From Roseiarcus sp963764955 (GTDB taxonomy: Bacteria > Pseudomonadota > Alphaproteobacteria > Rhizobiales > Beijerinckiaceae), in contig CAVXVE010000015.1 of assembly GCA_963764955.1 (NCBI GenBank), positions 62,001 to 126,000 on the forward strand: a stretch of 64,000 nt of DNA, read 5' to 3'. The stretch's first letter is position 1. Each line of letters starts with the position of its first letter. The notes below the pieces were generated by a model that saw only the letters and a list, made by a program, of their open reading frames with translations, ran no database searches and was not told the DNA's origin. Below, in pieces: positions 1 to 7,651 of the stretch. A program made the translations under genes and the position numbers.

Positions 1-1
1 T

Positions 2-251
2 ATCGCCAAGAGCGTCTTTCAGGTTCACGGGCGAGGACGCCGAAGGCAGGATCGTCATACAGAAGCGGCTCGGGCGAAAGGGGATGATGACGTTTTCCGC
101 CCAGCTTCCGCCGCGCCTGATGGCGCTCGAGGCCTGCGGCGCGTGGCCCGCGGTCGTGGAACGGCGCCCAAAGGCCGAATACATGACCGCTCCAGTCCAG
201 TCGCCGAAGCCTCCAAAACCCCCTTGCGAAACGGAGCCCGTCCATCCATGA
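2..251 (+). pseudogene. IS110-family transposase, N-terminal fragment with frameshift
   Basis: The window opens inside a reading frame giving IAKSVFQVHG, then after a one-base shift near position 31 EDAEGRIVIQKRLGR and LPPRLMALEACGAW. This matches the N-terminal RuvC-like DEDD domain of IS110-family transposases (start IAKxxFQVHG, then the LP-x-EACG motif). Similarity fades after about base 170 and the frame stops at 249-251, so the family's remaining ~250 residues and its C-terminal Ser domain are absent. The frame shift is again an extra base. It is a dead fragment and it starts before the window. Confidence 0.7.
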
Positions 252-315
252 CGATCTCGGCTCGACCGATTGGCAATTTGTCTCGTGAACGTCCACCGGC
301 TCCACTGAGACTCCC

Positions 316-918
316 GTGAAATACTGGCTCGACACCGAGTTCATCGCGCATCCCTTCACGATCGATCTCATCAGCATCGGCGTCGTCGCCGAGGACGGGC
401 GGGAATTTTACGCGGAGAGCAGCGAGGTCGACTGGTCGAAAGCGAACCCGTGGACGCTCGCCAAGGTGCGCCCGCAACTCAACGGCAAGGAGATGAGCCG
501 CGAAAACATCAGCTACGCGTTGCGCAATTTCGCCGACGGCGACGAGCATCCGGTGTTCTGGGGATATTTTCCGGCCTTCGACTGGGTCGCGTTCGTCGGG
601 CTTTTCGGCGCCCTCGAGGAATTGCCGTTCCACTTTCCCCAGCTCTGCCTCGACATCAAGCAATGGGCGATCGAGCTTGGCGATCCCGAGCTTCCGCGCC
701 AGAAGGAAAGCCGCCACCACGCGCTCGCCGACGCCCGCTGGACGAGAGAGGCATGGGCGTTCCTGGCAGGCCTCGATCCCGCCGGCGCCGACCGCCGCCC
801 CGCCGGACGCAAGTATCCCGGCCAGGCGGGCGCCCAAACGGGATCGAGAACGCTTCTCCGGGCGGGGTATCCGCCGGTTACGCCGCCCGCTCAAGCCGCT
901 CGGCGATCCACAGCTTGA
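316..918 (+). CDS. 3'-5' exoribonuclease, Rv2179c-like (RNase AS type)
   Basis: The 200-residue product begins MKYWLDTEF, giving the first DEDD-nuclease motif D-x-E (residues 6 and 8). It continues with FDWVAFVGLFG (second motif) and ends its core with HHALADARW, the H-x4-D of DEDDh nucleases. The family comprises small cytosolic 3'-5' RNases related to mycobacterial Rv2179c and phage homologues. The last ~45 residues are low-complexity and run 41 bp into the oppositely oriented antitoxin gene, so the natural C-terminus may be about residue 155 and the rest read-through. The start is ATG 15 bases after an in-frame stop region. It sits among IS fragments, so horizontal acquisition is likely. 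Confidence 0.72.
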   Translation: MKYWLDTEFIAHPFTIDLISIGVVAEDGREFYAESSEVDWSKANPWTLAKVRPQLNGKEMSRENISYALRNFADGDEHPVFWGYFPAFDWVAFVGLFGALEELPFHFPQLCLDIKQWAIELGDPELPRQKESRHHALADARWTREAWAFLAGLDPAGADRRPAGRKYPGQAGAQTGSRTLLRAGYPPVTPPAQAARRSTA

Positions 919-1102
919 CCAAGGCCTGCCGGGTTACGCCGAGGCGCCGAGCCTCGCGGTCGAGCGCCTCAACGACCCAGGCGGGAAAGTCGACATTGAC
1001 GCGCTTGAGCGTGAGATTGGAACGGCGCGCCTTTCCCCAGTCGACAGCGCCGGAGACGTCAGCGCCGGAGTCGAATTTCTCGTCGAAATCACGCGCCTTC
1101 AT
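878..1102 (-). CDS. BrnA-type antitoxin (ribbon-helix-helix), apparently orphan
   Basis: The 74-residue protein ends with a RHH/CopG-like segment, NVDFPAWVVEALDREARR followed by LGVTRQALVKLWIAERLE. This is characteristic of BrnA antitoxins and related CopG-like DNA-binding proteins that bind their own promoter and neutralise a BrnT RNase. BrnT normally lies directly upstream and overlaps by a few bases. Here only a short frame resembling a BrnT tail is present (see 1089-1166), so the toxin seems to have been lost. The start ATG overlaps that frame's stop, preserving the coupling geometry of a brnTA operon. Confidence 0.65.
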   Translation of the reverse strand: MKARDFDEKFDSGADVSGAVDWGKARRSNLTLKRVNVDFPAWVVEALDREARRLGVTRQALVKLWIAERLERAA

Positions 1103-1166
1103 AGGCTTCGATCTCTTCCTTGCGCCGCTGCAAGATTAACCCATCACTGCGCTCGTACAAACGCAT
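1089..1166 (-). pseudogene. possible C-terminal remnant of a BrnT toxin
   Basis: Immediately upstream of the antitoxin, and overlapping its start codon, a frame ends RRKEEIEAYEGA. BrnT toxins typically end with a basic-acidic stretch of the form SARxAxKxExxxYE, and brnT stop and brnA start overlap in this way. Nothing upstream resembles the BrnT core (F-W-D-x-x-K). This is either a relic or coincidence; only position and the last dozen residues support it. Confidence 0.3.
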
Positions 1167-1292
1167 TTCGAACAAACGCCCCCGGCCCGACGCGCTCCTG
1201 CCGTGATCTTTTGCTTTCCTTTTGGAACAGTCGCGCGCCGGGAGGAATCCTTCATAGGGCGCGCGATGCGTCTCGATCGAGGAGATTGTTCC

Positions 1293-1475
1293 ATGGAAGA
1301 GACTCTGATCAACGACTATGCGCGCGGGCTTTTGGACGCGCATGGCGATCGCGCCATCGCCGAAGCCGCCCAGCGCGCCGCCACATGCGAACGCCTGGAC
1401 GACAAGGACGAGGCGAAGACCTGGCGCCAAGTCGAAGCGGCCCTGAAGACGATGCAGGGCCCGATCGCGAGCTGA
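1293..1475 (+). CDS. small conserved-looking hypothetical protein (60 aa)
   Basis: Starting at ATG 1293 the product begins MEETLINDYARGLLDAHG and continues with AIAEAAQRAATCERLDD and a short amphipathic C-terminus. A purine-rich GAGGAG lies about 10 bases before this ATG, which is preferred over the upstream in-frame GTG-rich extension. It is predicted soluble, helical and cytosolic. I do not recognise the family. It lies between the antitoxin remnant and an IS630 element, typical of accessory DNA. Confidence 0.5.
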   Translation: MEETLINDYARGLLDAHGDRAIAEAAQRAATCERLDDKDEAKTWRQVEAALKTMQGPIAS

Positions 1476-1760
1476 ACGCCGCGGAGCCTTGCCGGGGAGC
1501 GGGCGGCGGGTCTTCCCCGGTCTGTCAGCCCCCGGGCGGCCATTGTCGAACGGAGCGCTACTGTTTGATATTTAATACATAAAATTCGTGTTCATATAGC
1601 CTCTCCCCGAGGGCTGTCGCGCGCGATCCTGATGCGTGCCGGTAAACGGGGTCCCAACCCACTGAAAACGTTGGGGCGCGCCGGTAAAATGGCGGTTAGA
1701 GCGCTCCGCATTTAGGCTGAATCGAAGAGGATTCCCGAATCGGGCTTGATCTGATTCAAC
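1476..1760. other. non-coding stretch with IS-end-like repeats
   Basis: There is no convincing gene. The segment has an AT-rich patch at about 1560-1600. The 9-mer GCCGGTAAA occurs twice, near 1639 and 1679, reminiscent of repeated transposase-binding sites at IS ends. A palindrome GATTCCCGAATC is present, together with inverted arms GGCTGAATC (near 1713) and GATTCAACC (near 1753), which precede the IS630 orfA. The right arm probably belongs to the left end of that IS. Confidence 0.35.
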
Positions 1761-1785
1761 CTGCTGGCTGGGTGGAGGCCAGCAG
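1761..1785 (+). promoter_or_regulatory. hairpin covering the IS630 transposase ribosome-binding site
   Basis: CTGCTGGC (1761-1768) pairs perfectly with GCCAGCAG (1778-1785), leaving a 9-base loop. The 3' arm ends three bases before the ATG at 1788 and contains the only Shine-Dalgarno-like sequence (AGCAGGG). In a read-through transcript the site would be sequestered, a known IS strategy against transposase expression driven by outside promoters. The function here is inferred. Confidence 0.5.
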
Positions 1786-1787
1786 GG

Positions 1788-2174
1788 ATGGCCGGAGCTT
1801 ATTCGCAGGATTTGCGCGACCGGGTGATCAACGCGGTCGTGGTCGAGGGGATGAGTCGCCGCGCGGCGGCGGCACGGTTCGGGGTCAGCGGGTCATCGGC
1901 CATTAAATGGGTGGAGCGGGTCGAGCGAAGCGGCTCGCGCACGGCCGCAAAAATGGGCGGCTACAAACGGGTGAGGTTGGAGCCGCACCGCGCCTTCCTC
2001 GAAGGCTTGTGGGCGGAGAAATCCGACATCACGCTGCAGGCGCTGTGCGATCGGCTTTTGTCCGAGCGCGGCGTCAAGGCCGACACCTCGCTGATGAGCC
2101 GCTTCTTGCGCCGTCTCGGCGTCACGCTCAAAAAAAGACCCTCGTCGCGCGCGAGCAGGACCGCCCGGACGTGA
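1788..2174 (+). mobile_element. IS630-family transposase orfA with A7G slippery run; orfB lost
   Basis: The 128-residue frame starts MAGAYSQDLRDRVINAVV and contains the IS630 helix-turn-helix (SRRAAAARFGVSGSSAIKW), then the winged region up to RRLGVTLKK. At 2130-2136 there is a run of seven A followed by G. In the -1/+1 frame the text continues KKTLVAREQDRPDV, the normal IS630 continuation, so this is the usual programmed-frameshift site joining orfA to orfB. Shortly after, the DDE catalytic part is missing, so the element cannot transpose by itself. Confidence 0.75.
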
Positions 2175-2190
2175 ATAGAGCATGGGCTCC

Positions 2191-2214
2191 CGAAAAGCGG
2201 AGGCCGGCTTTTCG
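2191..2214. repeat. palindrome downstream of the IS630 fragment
   Basis: CGAAAAGC (2191-2198) and GCTTTTCG (2207-2214) form a perfect 8-bp stem with an 8-base G/C-rich loop. It lies at or just past the break point of the transposase and may be an unrelated repeat or a terminator-like structure. There is no T run. Confidence 0.4.
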
Positions 2215-2281
2215 TGGACATGGCCGCAAGCGGCGGGGCGTCCGACCCCCAAACGCCGCGGCGCCGCGAAGCCGCCATCCC

Positions 2282-2839
2282 TCATCCCGGCCCCTTCCAC
2301 TTGATCGAGCAGCCGATCGAGGGCGCCTGGTTCTCCGGCGCTCGCGCGCCCTCGGCGATCGCGCGCATCGCTTCCAGAAGCTCGCGGCGCGCGTTCGACG
2401 GAGGCGGCGAGGCGCGGCCCTCGTCCAGCCGGCCGCGATATTTGAGCTTGAGCTCCCGGTCGAAGCCGAAGAAATCGGGCGTACAGACGGCGCCATAGGC
2501 GCGCGCGACGGTCTGCGTCTCGTCGTGCAGATAGGGAAACGGGAAGCCGTGCCTTTTCGCGAACTCGCCCATCTTCGGAAAGGAATCCTCAGGATAGCTT
2601 GCCGCGTCGTTCGATGAGATGGCGGCGAAGCCCACGCCCTCGCCCATGAGCAGGCGCGCGTCGGCGACGAGCCGGTCGATCACCGCCTTCACATAAGGGC
2701 AGTGGTTGCAGATGAAGACGATGACGGTCCCCTTGGCGCCCGCCACATCCTTCAGCGCATAGGATCGGCCGTCGGTCGCCGGCAGCCGGAAATCCGGCGC
2801 TCTCGCGTCAAGCACGATTTCTGTCTGAGCAACCGCCAT
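2282..2839 (-). CDS. thioredoxin-fold (AhpC/TSA-type) redox protein
   Basis: The 185-residue cytosolic protein has the thioredoxin-like order APDFRLPATDGR at the N-terminus and VIVFICNHCPYVKAV around residue 40, where the N-terminal Cys of the CxxC-like site is C-N-H-C. The cis-Pro region is AVCTPDFFGFD near residue 115. This pattern belongs to the redoxin/thioredoxin-family proteins, about 180 residues long, that are widespread in alphaproteobacteria. The role is presumably thiol-disulfide or peroxide chemistry; the substrate is unknown. It reads towards the IS630 remnant and its 3' end is intact. Confidence 0.8.
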   Translation of the reverse strand: MAVAQTEIVLDARAPDFRLPATDGRSYALKDVAGAKGTVIVFICNHCPYVKAVIDRLVADARLLMGEGVGFAAISSNDAASYPEDSFPKMGEFAKRHGFPFPYLHDETQTVARAYGAVCTPDFFGFDRELKLKYRGRLDEGRASPPPSNARRELLEAMRAIAEGARAPENQAPSIGCSIKWKGPG

Positions 2840-2854
2840 CGCCGCCCCCTTCGT

Positions 2855-3704
2855 TCATGCGCGGCCGAACTCTATCGCGTCCAGGAAGCCGCCGGAAGCA
2901 ACCCCGGCCTCAGCGATCTTACGGCGGAGGCCGGGCGAGGTCAGCGCGGCCAGTTCCTCCTGATAGCGATAGCCCGGCGCCGCTCCGGCGAAGTCCGAGG
3001 CGGTCGCGGGGTGAGTGTATATTTCGGTGATCCCGTCCGGCAGATGCGCGATCAGCCCGCTCAGTCGCGAGCCGGTCATCGCGCCACTCCTAGGCAAGTC
3101 CGAAAACCTGATCGGGCGCTGCGACGCAGGCTTGTCTGAGACGCGCGCGCTGGCGGCGCGCCAGAGCCGCAAAGGCCGAAGGACGCAGACGTTGGGGCTC
3201 GATCCGCGCCAGGATCGGCGCCGGCTCGAAAGGCGCCCGAACCGCCCGGACCCCGAATTCCTCCGCCAGCTCCAGGATCGCCGCAAGAATCGAGGGATGC
3301 AGATGAAAATGCTTGTGCGCGTTGGCGTGATCGAGCTTGAGACCGGTCGCACGGAAGGCCTCGAACTGAGCGCGGATCTCCGCCCGCATTTGCCTGCGCA
3401 CATGGGGGAGGAAGAACATCGCGGCGCCAGAGCGCGCCATATTCGTTCGAAACCGGCCGCGACTGTCGACGAGGTCAGGCACGGTGGCCGCCGGCAGAAC
3501 CGGCCTCGCGTCGGTCAGCGTGAGGTGCAACCCGATCTTAAGCCGCGGCAGTCGGCGCGCGAGTTCGACCGCGCCTGCCGTGGCCGGCGCACCGACCATC
3601 AGGCTCGCCGCGGTGAGGATTCCCTCGACGTGCGCGCGCTCGATCCCCTGGTTGACTTCGTCGGCGAGACCGAAGTCGTCGGCCGTGACGATCAGATATT
3701 TCAG
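2855..3704 (-). pseudogene. hpnK: HpnK, hopanoid biosynthesis-associated deacetylase (frameshifted)
   Basis: The frame reads LKYLIVTADDFGLADEVNQG, the metal-binding TADDFG motif of YdjC/ChbG-type deacetylases, then HANAHKHFHLHP (metal ligands). After a +1 base near 3091 it reads RSGAMTGSRLSGLI and LPDGITEIYTHPA. This order is specific to HpnK. With the extra A removed, GCC-TGG-AGT would restore FGLAWSGAMT. No ATG, GTG or TTG exists near the N-terminus; translation would need CTG at 3704, which overlaps the hpnJ stop. The break may be a sequencing insertion, but the neighbouring hpnJ and hpnI are truly damaged. Confidence 0.8.
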
Positions 3705-4344
3705 TGTGCCGTCTCGTGCCGCTCGCGTAAGAAGCGGAAGAACTCCACGCCATCGCGCAGGCGCCGCTTCATCACCTGGGGACTCCTCACCATCTCGCCC
3801 ATGATCGAGGCGATCTTGCCCGGGCGGAAATAGAAGCTGCGGTAGAAGGTGTCGACGGAATCGAAAATCTCGGTGTGGCTCAAACCGGGATAGCTCAAGG
3901 GCGCGATCTGCCGGCCGTCCTCGTTCACCAGGTCCATGTCGACGTCCTCGAGCCAGCCGTTCTCCAGCGCCTGCTTATAAAGGAATGTCCCCGGATAGGG
4001 CGCGGCCAGCGACACTTGGAGAGTATGCGGATTCACCTCCTTGGCGAACTCGATCGTCTCCTTGATCGTCTCCTTCGTCTCGCCGGGCAACCCTAAGATG
4101 AACATGCCATGGATCCGGATGCCGAGCTCGCGGCAATCCTTGGCGAAACGCTTCGCGACCTCGACGCGCATGCCTTTCTTGATGTTGTGCAGGATCTGCT
4201 GGTTGCCGCTCTCATAGCCGACCAGCAGGAGTCTCAAGCCGTTATCGCGCATGACCTTGAGCGTGGCGCGCGGCACATTGGCCTTGGCGTTGCACGACCA
4301 GACGATTCCGAGCTTGCCGAGCTCGCGCGAAACAGCGTCCGCAT
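3701..4344 (-). pseudogene. hpnJ: HpnJ, hopanoid radical SAM protein, with ~700-bp internal deletion
   Basis: The last ~210 codons are well preserved: GKLGIVWSCNAKANVP, LRLLLVGYESGNQQILHNIK, HGMFILGLPGETKETI and AAPYPGTFLYKQALENGWL, ending FFRFLRERHETAH. HpnJ is ~470 residues and synthesises bacteriohopanetetrol cyclitol ether or ribosylhopane-derived head groups with a radical SAM CxxxCxxC cluster. Here the start MRTL (ATG 4344, overlapping the hpnI TGA as TGATG) is followed after ~4 codons directly by out-of-frame sequence equal to about residue 240. The whole radical SAM cluster half is missing, so the gene cannot work. Confidence 0.85.
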
Positions 4345-4545
4345 CAAGTCATTGCCTTTCCATCGAGGTCGAACGCCCGCTCGGGCTCGGCCGCCGCCAG
4401 CGTTCCGTCGCGCGCGACCGCGAAATCCTGCCCGCGCCAGCGGATCCGAGTCGACCAGAAGCTCGCGAAGTAAACGATAAACGAGAGGATGTCCCGGACG
4501 GCGACGAGGGCGTAGTCGCGGGATTGGACAAACCAAATTCGCGCG
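4344..4545 (-). pseudogene. hpnI: HpnI, hopanoid glycosyltransferase, C-terminal tail only
   Basis: The frame ending at 4344 reads YALVAVRDILSFIVYFAS, FWSTRIRWRGQDF and AVARDGTLAAAEPE before the stop. This is the membrane-anchored C-terminus of HpnI, the ceramide-glucosyltransferase-like enzyme that adds N-acetylglucosamine to bacteriohopanetetrol. Only about 60 of ~380 residues remain. Its 5' side is cut near 4525-4560, where a sulfotransferase fragment on the other strand begins. The hpnI-hpnJ-hpnK order on one strand is the canonical one. Confidence 0.75.
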
Positions 4546-4559
4546 TCAGGTGGTGCGCA

Positions 4560-5258
4560 TCGATCGAGGCGGGCGCGCCGGAGGAATGTATCGAGTTCAC
4601 GAGCCAGGTGTTCCGCAGCCCTCGCTTCAACGACGTCTATCGCGCGCCCTCCTACCGCGCCTGGCTCGACGCGTCAGGCTATGACGAGGGTTATCAATTC
4701 CTGGGGCGCTTCCTCCGTCACCTGCAGGGTCCGGGCGCGACGCCGCGACGCTGGATCCTCAAATCGCCGGAGCACGTGTTCTCGTTCGATGCGCTCGCCC
4801 GTGTTTTCCCTGACGCGATGCTGGTGCTTGCGCACCGCGATCCCGGTCACGTGCTCGCCTCCGCCGCGCGCCTGACCGAGCTTTTGCGCGCGCCGTTCAC
4901 GACCGCGATCGACCGGCGCGAGATCGGCCGTCAGGTCGCCGATTACTGACAGGACGGGATGGGGCGCATGGTCAGAATCGCCGATGATCCGTCCTTCCCG
5001 CTTCGCCCTCGGGTCGCGCATGTGCGCTATCGCGCGCACATCGCCGATCTGGTTGGAACCGTCGCTGCAATCTACGATGCGTTCGGGTTCGAGCTGTCGC
5101 AACAGGCGCGCGCGGCGATGGCGGCGAAAGTTGGCGCGGTGCCAAACGGCGGCTACGGCGCGAACCGCTATCGCCCGGAAGAATTCGGGATCGATCCGGA
5201 GTGCGAACGGGAGCGGGCGTCGCTCTATACTGCGCGCTTCGGCGTCGCGCCGGCGTGA
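4560..5258 (+). pseudogene. sulfotransferase-family protein, 5'-truncated with in-frame stop
   Basis: From GAPEECIEFTSQVFRSPRF onward the frame follows the C-terminal half of bacterial PAPS-dependent sulfotransferases: RRWILKSPEHVFSFDAL (the LKSP-EH motif), then LVLAHRDPGHVLASAARL. After VADY there is TGA at 4947-4949, where the family has Trp (TGG). The same frame continues QDGMGRMVRIAD and AHVRYRAHIADLVGTV to GGYGANRYRPEEFGID. The N-terminal PAPS-binding half is gone, cut at the junction with hpnI. This is a true pseudogene: truncation plus a nonsense substitution. Confidence 0.8.
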
Positions 5259-5502
5259 GACCTTGGCGGCGCTTCGCCTACGAGGCGAGCATGTGACTGA
5301 AAAATCATCAGCCGACAGCAATGGGCGTCCGCGTTAACCGGTTTGCTGGTGTTTTTTGGACCGCTGCGAGTGGCATAATTCTTGAGTAAAGAATTGCGGC
5401 TATGTTCTTTGCTTGTAGCGCGTCGGTCGGCGAAAGGACGATCGGTAGGTCCGTTCAGGAGAGGAAAACAACCCGCGGGGGCGTCCGAAGAAGGAGGTCC
5501 TC

Positions 5503-5883
5503 ATGTTGGACAAGCGTATTATGGCCCTGTCTGCCGCCCTGGCGGTCCTGCCCCAATTGGCGCTCGCTGGCGAAGCCAGCCACTGCGTCGACATCTCCGT
5601 GCCGAAGAAGGCGATCGAGGCGCACAATGGCAAATGGATCGAGCTGACGCCGGAGCAGTGGGAGTTCCTGCGCGGCATCTACGCCATGAATCCTTTGACC
5701 CCGCCCGGGTTGCCCTACGGCGACAAGGCGGCGCTCGCCAAGGTCGACGGCGATTCCGGCGGCCTCGTTTTCTTCATCGACGGCGACAAGGCCTGCACGC
5801 CGATGCCGGTTCCCGATAAGTTGCTCAGCATGATGGACGACGTGGCGACCGCGAAAATCAACCACGAAGGCAGCGGCCTCTGA
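5503..5883 (+). CDS. secreted hypothetical protein (126 aa)
   Basis: The protein has a clear signal peptide, MLDKRIMALSAALAVLPQ, with cleavage after LALA (about residue 22). The mature ~104 residues contain two Cys (HCVDISV and KACTPMPV) that could form a disulfide, and a helical stretch WIELTPEQWEFLRGIY. The RBS AAGAAGGAGG ends about 6 bases before the ATG and is unusually strong. I do not recognise the family. The location is probably periplasmic. It follows the degraded hopanoid/sulfotransferase block and stands alone. Confidence 0.6.
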   Translation: MLDKRIMALSAALAVLPQLALAGEASHCVDISVPKKAIEAHNGKWIELTPEQWEFLRGIYAMNPLTPPGLPYGDKAALAKVDGDSGGLVFFIDGDKACTPMPVPDKLLSMMDDVATAKINHEGSGL

Positions 5884-5959
5884 ATTCGACCTCCGCGCGT
5901 CCGGGAAGGCGCGTCGAGCCGGCTCTGACTTTAACGAGGCGCGATCCGCATGGCTTCGC

Positions 5960-6727
5960 TCAGCCGCGCGGCGGACGCGCGTCGGCGACCTCGTTGACGA
6001 GCTTGCGCATCATCGCTTCGCCAAAGGTCCTGAAGTCGTCGATCTGCACCACGAACGCGCCAGGACCGCCGATCACGTTTTCGCGGTAATACTGGGCGAG
6101 GCCGCCCGGCGGATTGGTGTGCATGGCGAGATAGCCGCCCATCATCGCCGCCTTCTTGTTGTAAATGGCGAGCCCGTTGATCACCGCGCCAGCCCCGACC
6201 GCCGCGTCGCGCGCTTCGGTTGCGAGGCGGCCCTGGTTACTGGTTCCGTCGCCGGCGACGTCGATGACCCGCCGGCTGGCGTCAAAGGCGCTCTCGGCGA
6301 ACAGGGCGAAGGAAAAATCGATGGCCGCGCCGATCGCGGTCCGCCCGAGATAGGAGCGCGGCGCCGCGGTCATCGCGGCGGCGAAGGCGCGCGCGTCGGC
6401 CTGATTGCGGATCACCGCCCAGTCGACAACGACCCGCTCTTCGCCGTCGCCCGCCCATTCGACATAGGATAGAGCGATTGCGCCATGCGGGCCGGTGGAG
6501 ATGGCGTCGATCAGCTGCTGGCTCTGGATCGCGTCCGCATAGCCGCGCCGCTCGAGCGCGAACTCATCGTCGTCAATGCTGCGCGAGACGTCCGTGGCCA
6601 GTACGATCGCAGCGTCGACCGCAACAGGCGCGCCCGCCGCCCTGGCCCGCGGCGCATGGAGAGCCATGAGCGCAAGCATGACGGCGGCGCAGGGCGCGAG
6701 ATCGATCCGCAAGCCAATGCGCATCAA
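5960..6727 (-). CDS. DUF1194 protein, von Willebrand factor A-like, exported
   Basis: The 255-residue protein has a signal peptide ending in PRARA near residue 30. It then has AVDAAIVLATDVSRSID, a MIDAS-type D-x-S-x-S metal site, YLGRTAIGAAIDFSFALF (MIDAS Thr region) and RRVIDVAGDGTSNQG (the Asp). The spacing is that of DUF1194 periplasmic vWA-like proteins of alphaproteobacteria, whose partners are unknown. The mature chain is one vWA domain with no other module. It is convergent with the preceding secreted protein gene. Confidence 0.82.
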   Translation of the reverse strand: MMRIGLRIDLAPCAAVMLALMALHAPRARAAGAPVAVDAAIVLATDVSRSIDDDEFALERRGYADAIQSQQLIDAISTGPHGAIALSYVEWAGDGEERVVVDWAVIRNQADARAFAAAMTAAPRSYLGRTAIGAAIDFSFALFAESAFDASRRVIDVAGDGTSNQGRLATEARDAAVGAGAVINGLAIYNKKAAMMGGYLAMHTNPPGGLAQYYRENVIGGPGAFVVQIDDFRTFGEAMMRKLVNEVADARPPRG

Positions 6728-6819
6728 ACCCTCCTTCGCCCCGCCTAGCCGAGCTTACCGGCGTCAGGCGGAAACCGGAAGGAGTTTGAGTCCGGCGCTA
6801 CTCGTCACGCGCAAAGCGC

Positions 6820-7455
6820 TCAATACAGCCGTTCGCGCGCGTCGTTTTCCGCAAGGGACTCCATCTCGGCGATCGTCATATCGAGCCGGCCGTGCGCGAC
6901 CATAGCCTCTCCAATAGACGCCAACCCACTAGGGTTCCACGTGTCTTGACGCCAAATGCCAGACCGAACCATGCATTTGGTGCAGTGGAGAAAAGCCTCC
7001 TCAACGGTGACCACCAACGCCAGACTTGGCAGGCGACCGGCAATGGCCATGCGCCCAAGAAGCCAAGCATCGCGAACAATGCGCGCGGACCCGCTCACCC
7101 TGAGCGTCTCGCCTTTGCCGGGGATGATAAAAATCAAGCCTACTTTTGGGTTCTGCAGCACGTTCCGGAACGTGTCGGCGCGGCGATTTCCCAGCCGCTC
7201 GGGGATCGCAATGGTGCGCGCGTCCAGCACTTGCACGAAGCCGGCCGGATCCCCCTTCGGGGAAACGTCAACTCGCCCCTCAGCATCGGAGGAGCAAACC
7301 ACGATGAATGGCGATCTGGCGATGAACGATTCACATATCCCGTCGAGTGCGTTCACGACTTTCGCTTTGACCTTGGGGTCCGCAGGGCCTCCAATAGCGG
7401 CGGCAATTTCGCTCTCGTTCGAGATGAAGTCGAGGAATGGTGGATTCGCCGTCAT
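6820..7455 (-). CDS. pyridoxamine 5'-phosphate oxidase-like FMN-binding protein (DR2398 subfamily)
   Basis: The 211-residue protein shows the split-barrel FMN order SPFIVVCSSDAEGRVDVSPK, then GDPAGFVQVLDARTIAIPER and NRRADTFRNVLQNPKVGL, with FIIPGKGETLRVSGSARI. This is the MSMEG_1061/DR2398 subfamily, ~200 residues, cofactor FMN, likely a pyridine- or flavin-linked reductase of unknown substrate; it is not PdxH. A Cys pair, HCTKC, is near the C-terminus. The MITE-like repeat begins 30 bases upstream of its start. Confidence 0.8.
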   Translation of the reverse strand: MTANPPFLDFISNESEIAAAIGGPADPKVKAKVVNALDGICESFIARSPFIVVCSSDAEGRVDVSPKGDPAGFVQVLDARTIAIPERLGNRRADTFRNVLQNPKVGLIFIIPGKGETLRVSGSARIVRDAWLLGRMAIAGRLPSLALVVTVEEAFLHCTKCMVRSGIWRQDTWNPSGLASIGEAMVAHGRLDMTIAEMESLAENDARERLY

Positions 7456-7484
7456 CGGCTCGCCGGTCTGCCGTGAGAAGAAAA

Positions 7485-7614
7485 CGCGAGGAGAGGTCTA
7501 AATCAAGGACGACCCGAAAAGGGTCGCCGCCGAGCGGTGCGTCCGCAGCCCGTCCCTAAGGATGGGAACTTACGTCGCCTTATGACGCATCCTTGATTTA
7601 GATCTCCTCTCGCG
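7485..7614. repeat. MITE-like element with 25-bp terminal inverted repeats
   Basis: The 25 bases at 7485-7509 (ending CTAAATCAAGGA) match the reverse complement of 7590-7614 at 22 of 25 positions. The 80 bases between are themselves structured: GACCC-gaaa-AGGGTC at about 7511-7526 is a tetraloop hairpin, and GTCCC and GGGAC arms follow. There is no reading frame. The size (130 bp) and architecture fit a non-autonomous miniature transposable element or a rhizobial-type palindromic repeat. It lies between two genes reading away from it or ending near it. Confidence 0.65.
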
Positions 7615-7651
7615 CGTTCGTTTCGCGGCGGCCGCACGCAATCGCCTGCGC

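Noticed and set aside
5335..5400. Possible sigma-70 promoter before the secreted protein at 5503
   Set aside because: TTGGAC and CATAAT-like hexamers are present but spacing is too short; no reliable promoter could be set.
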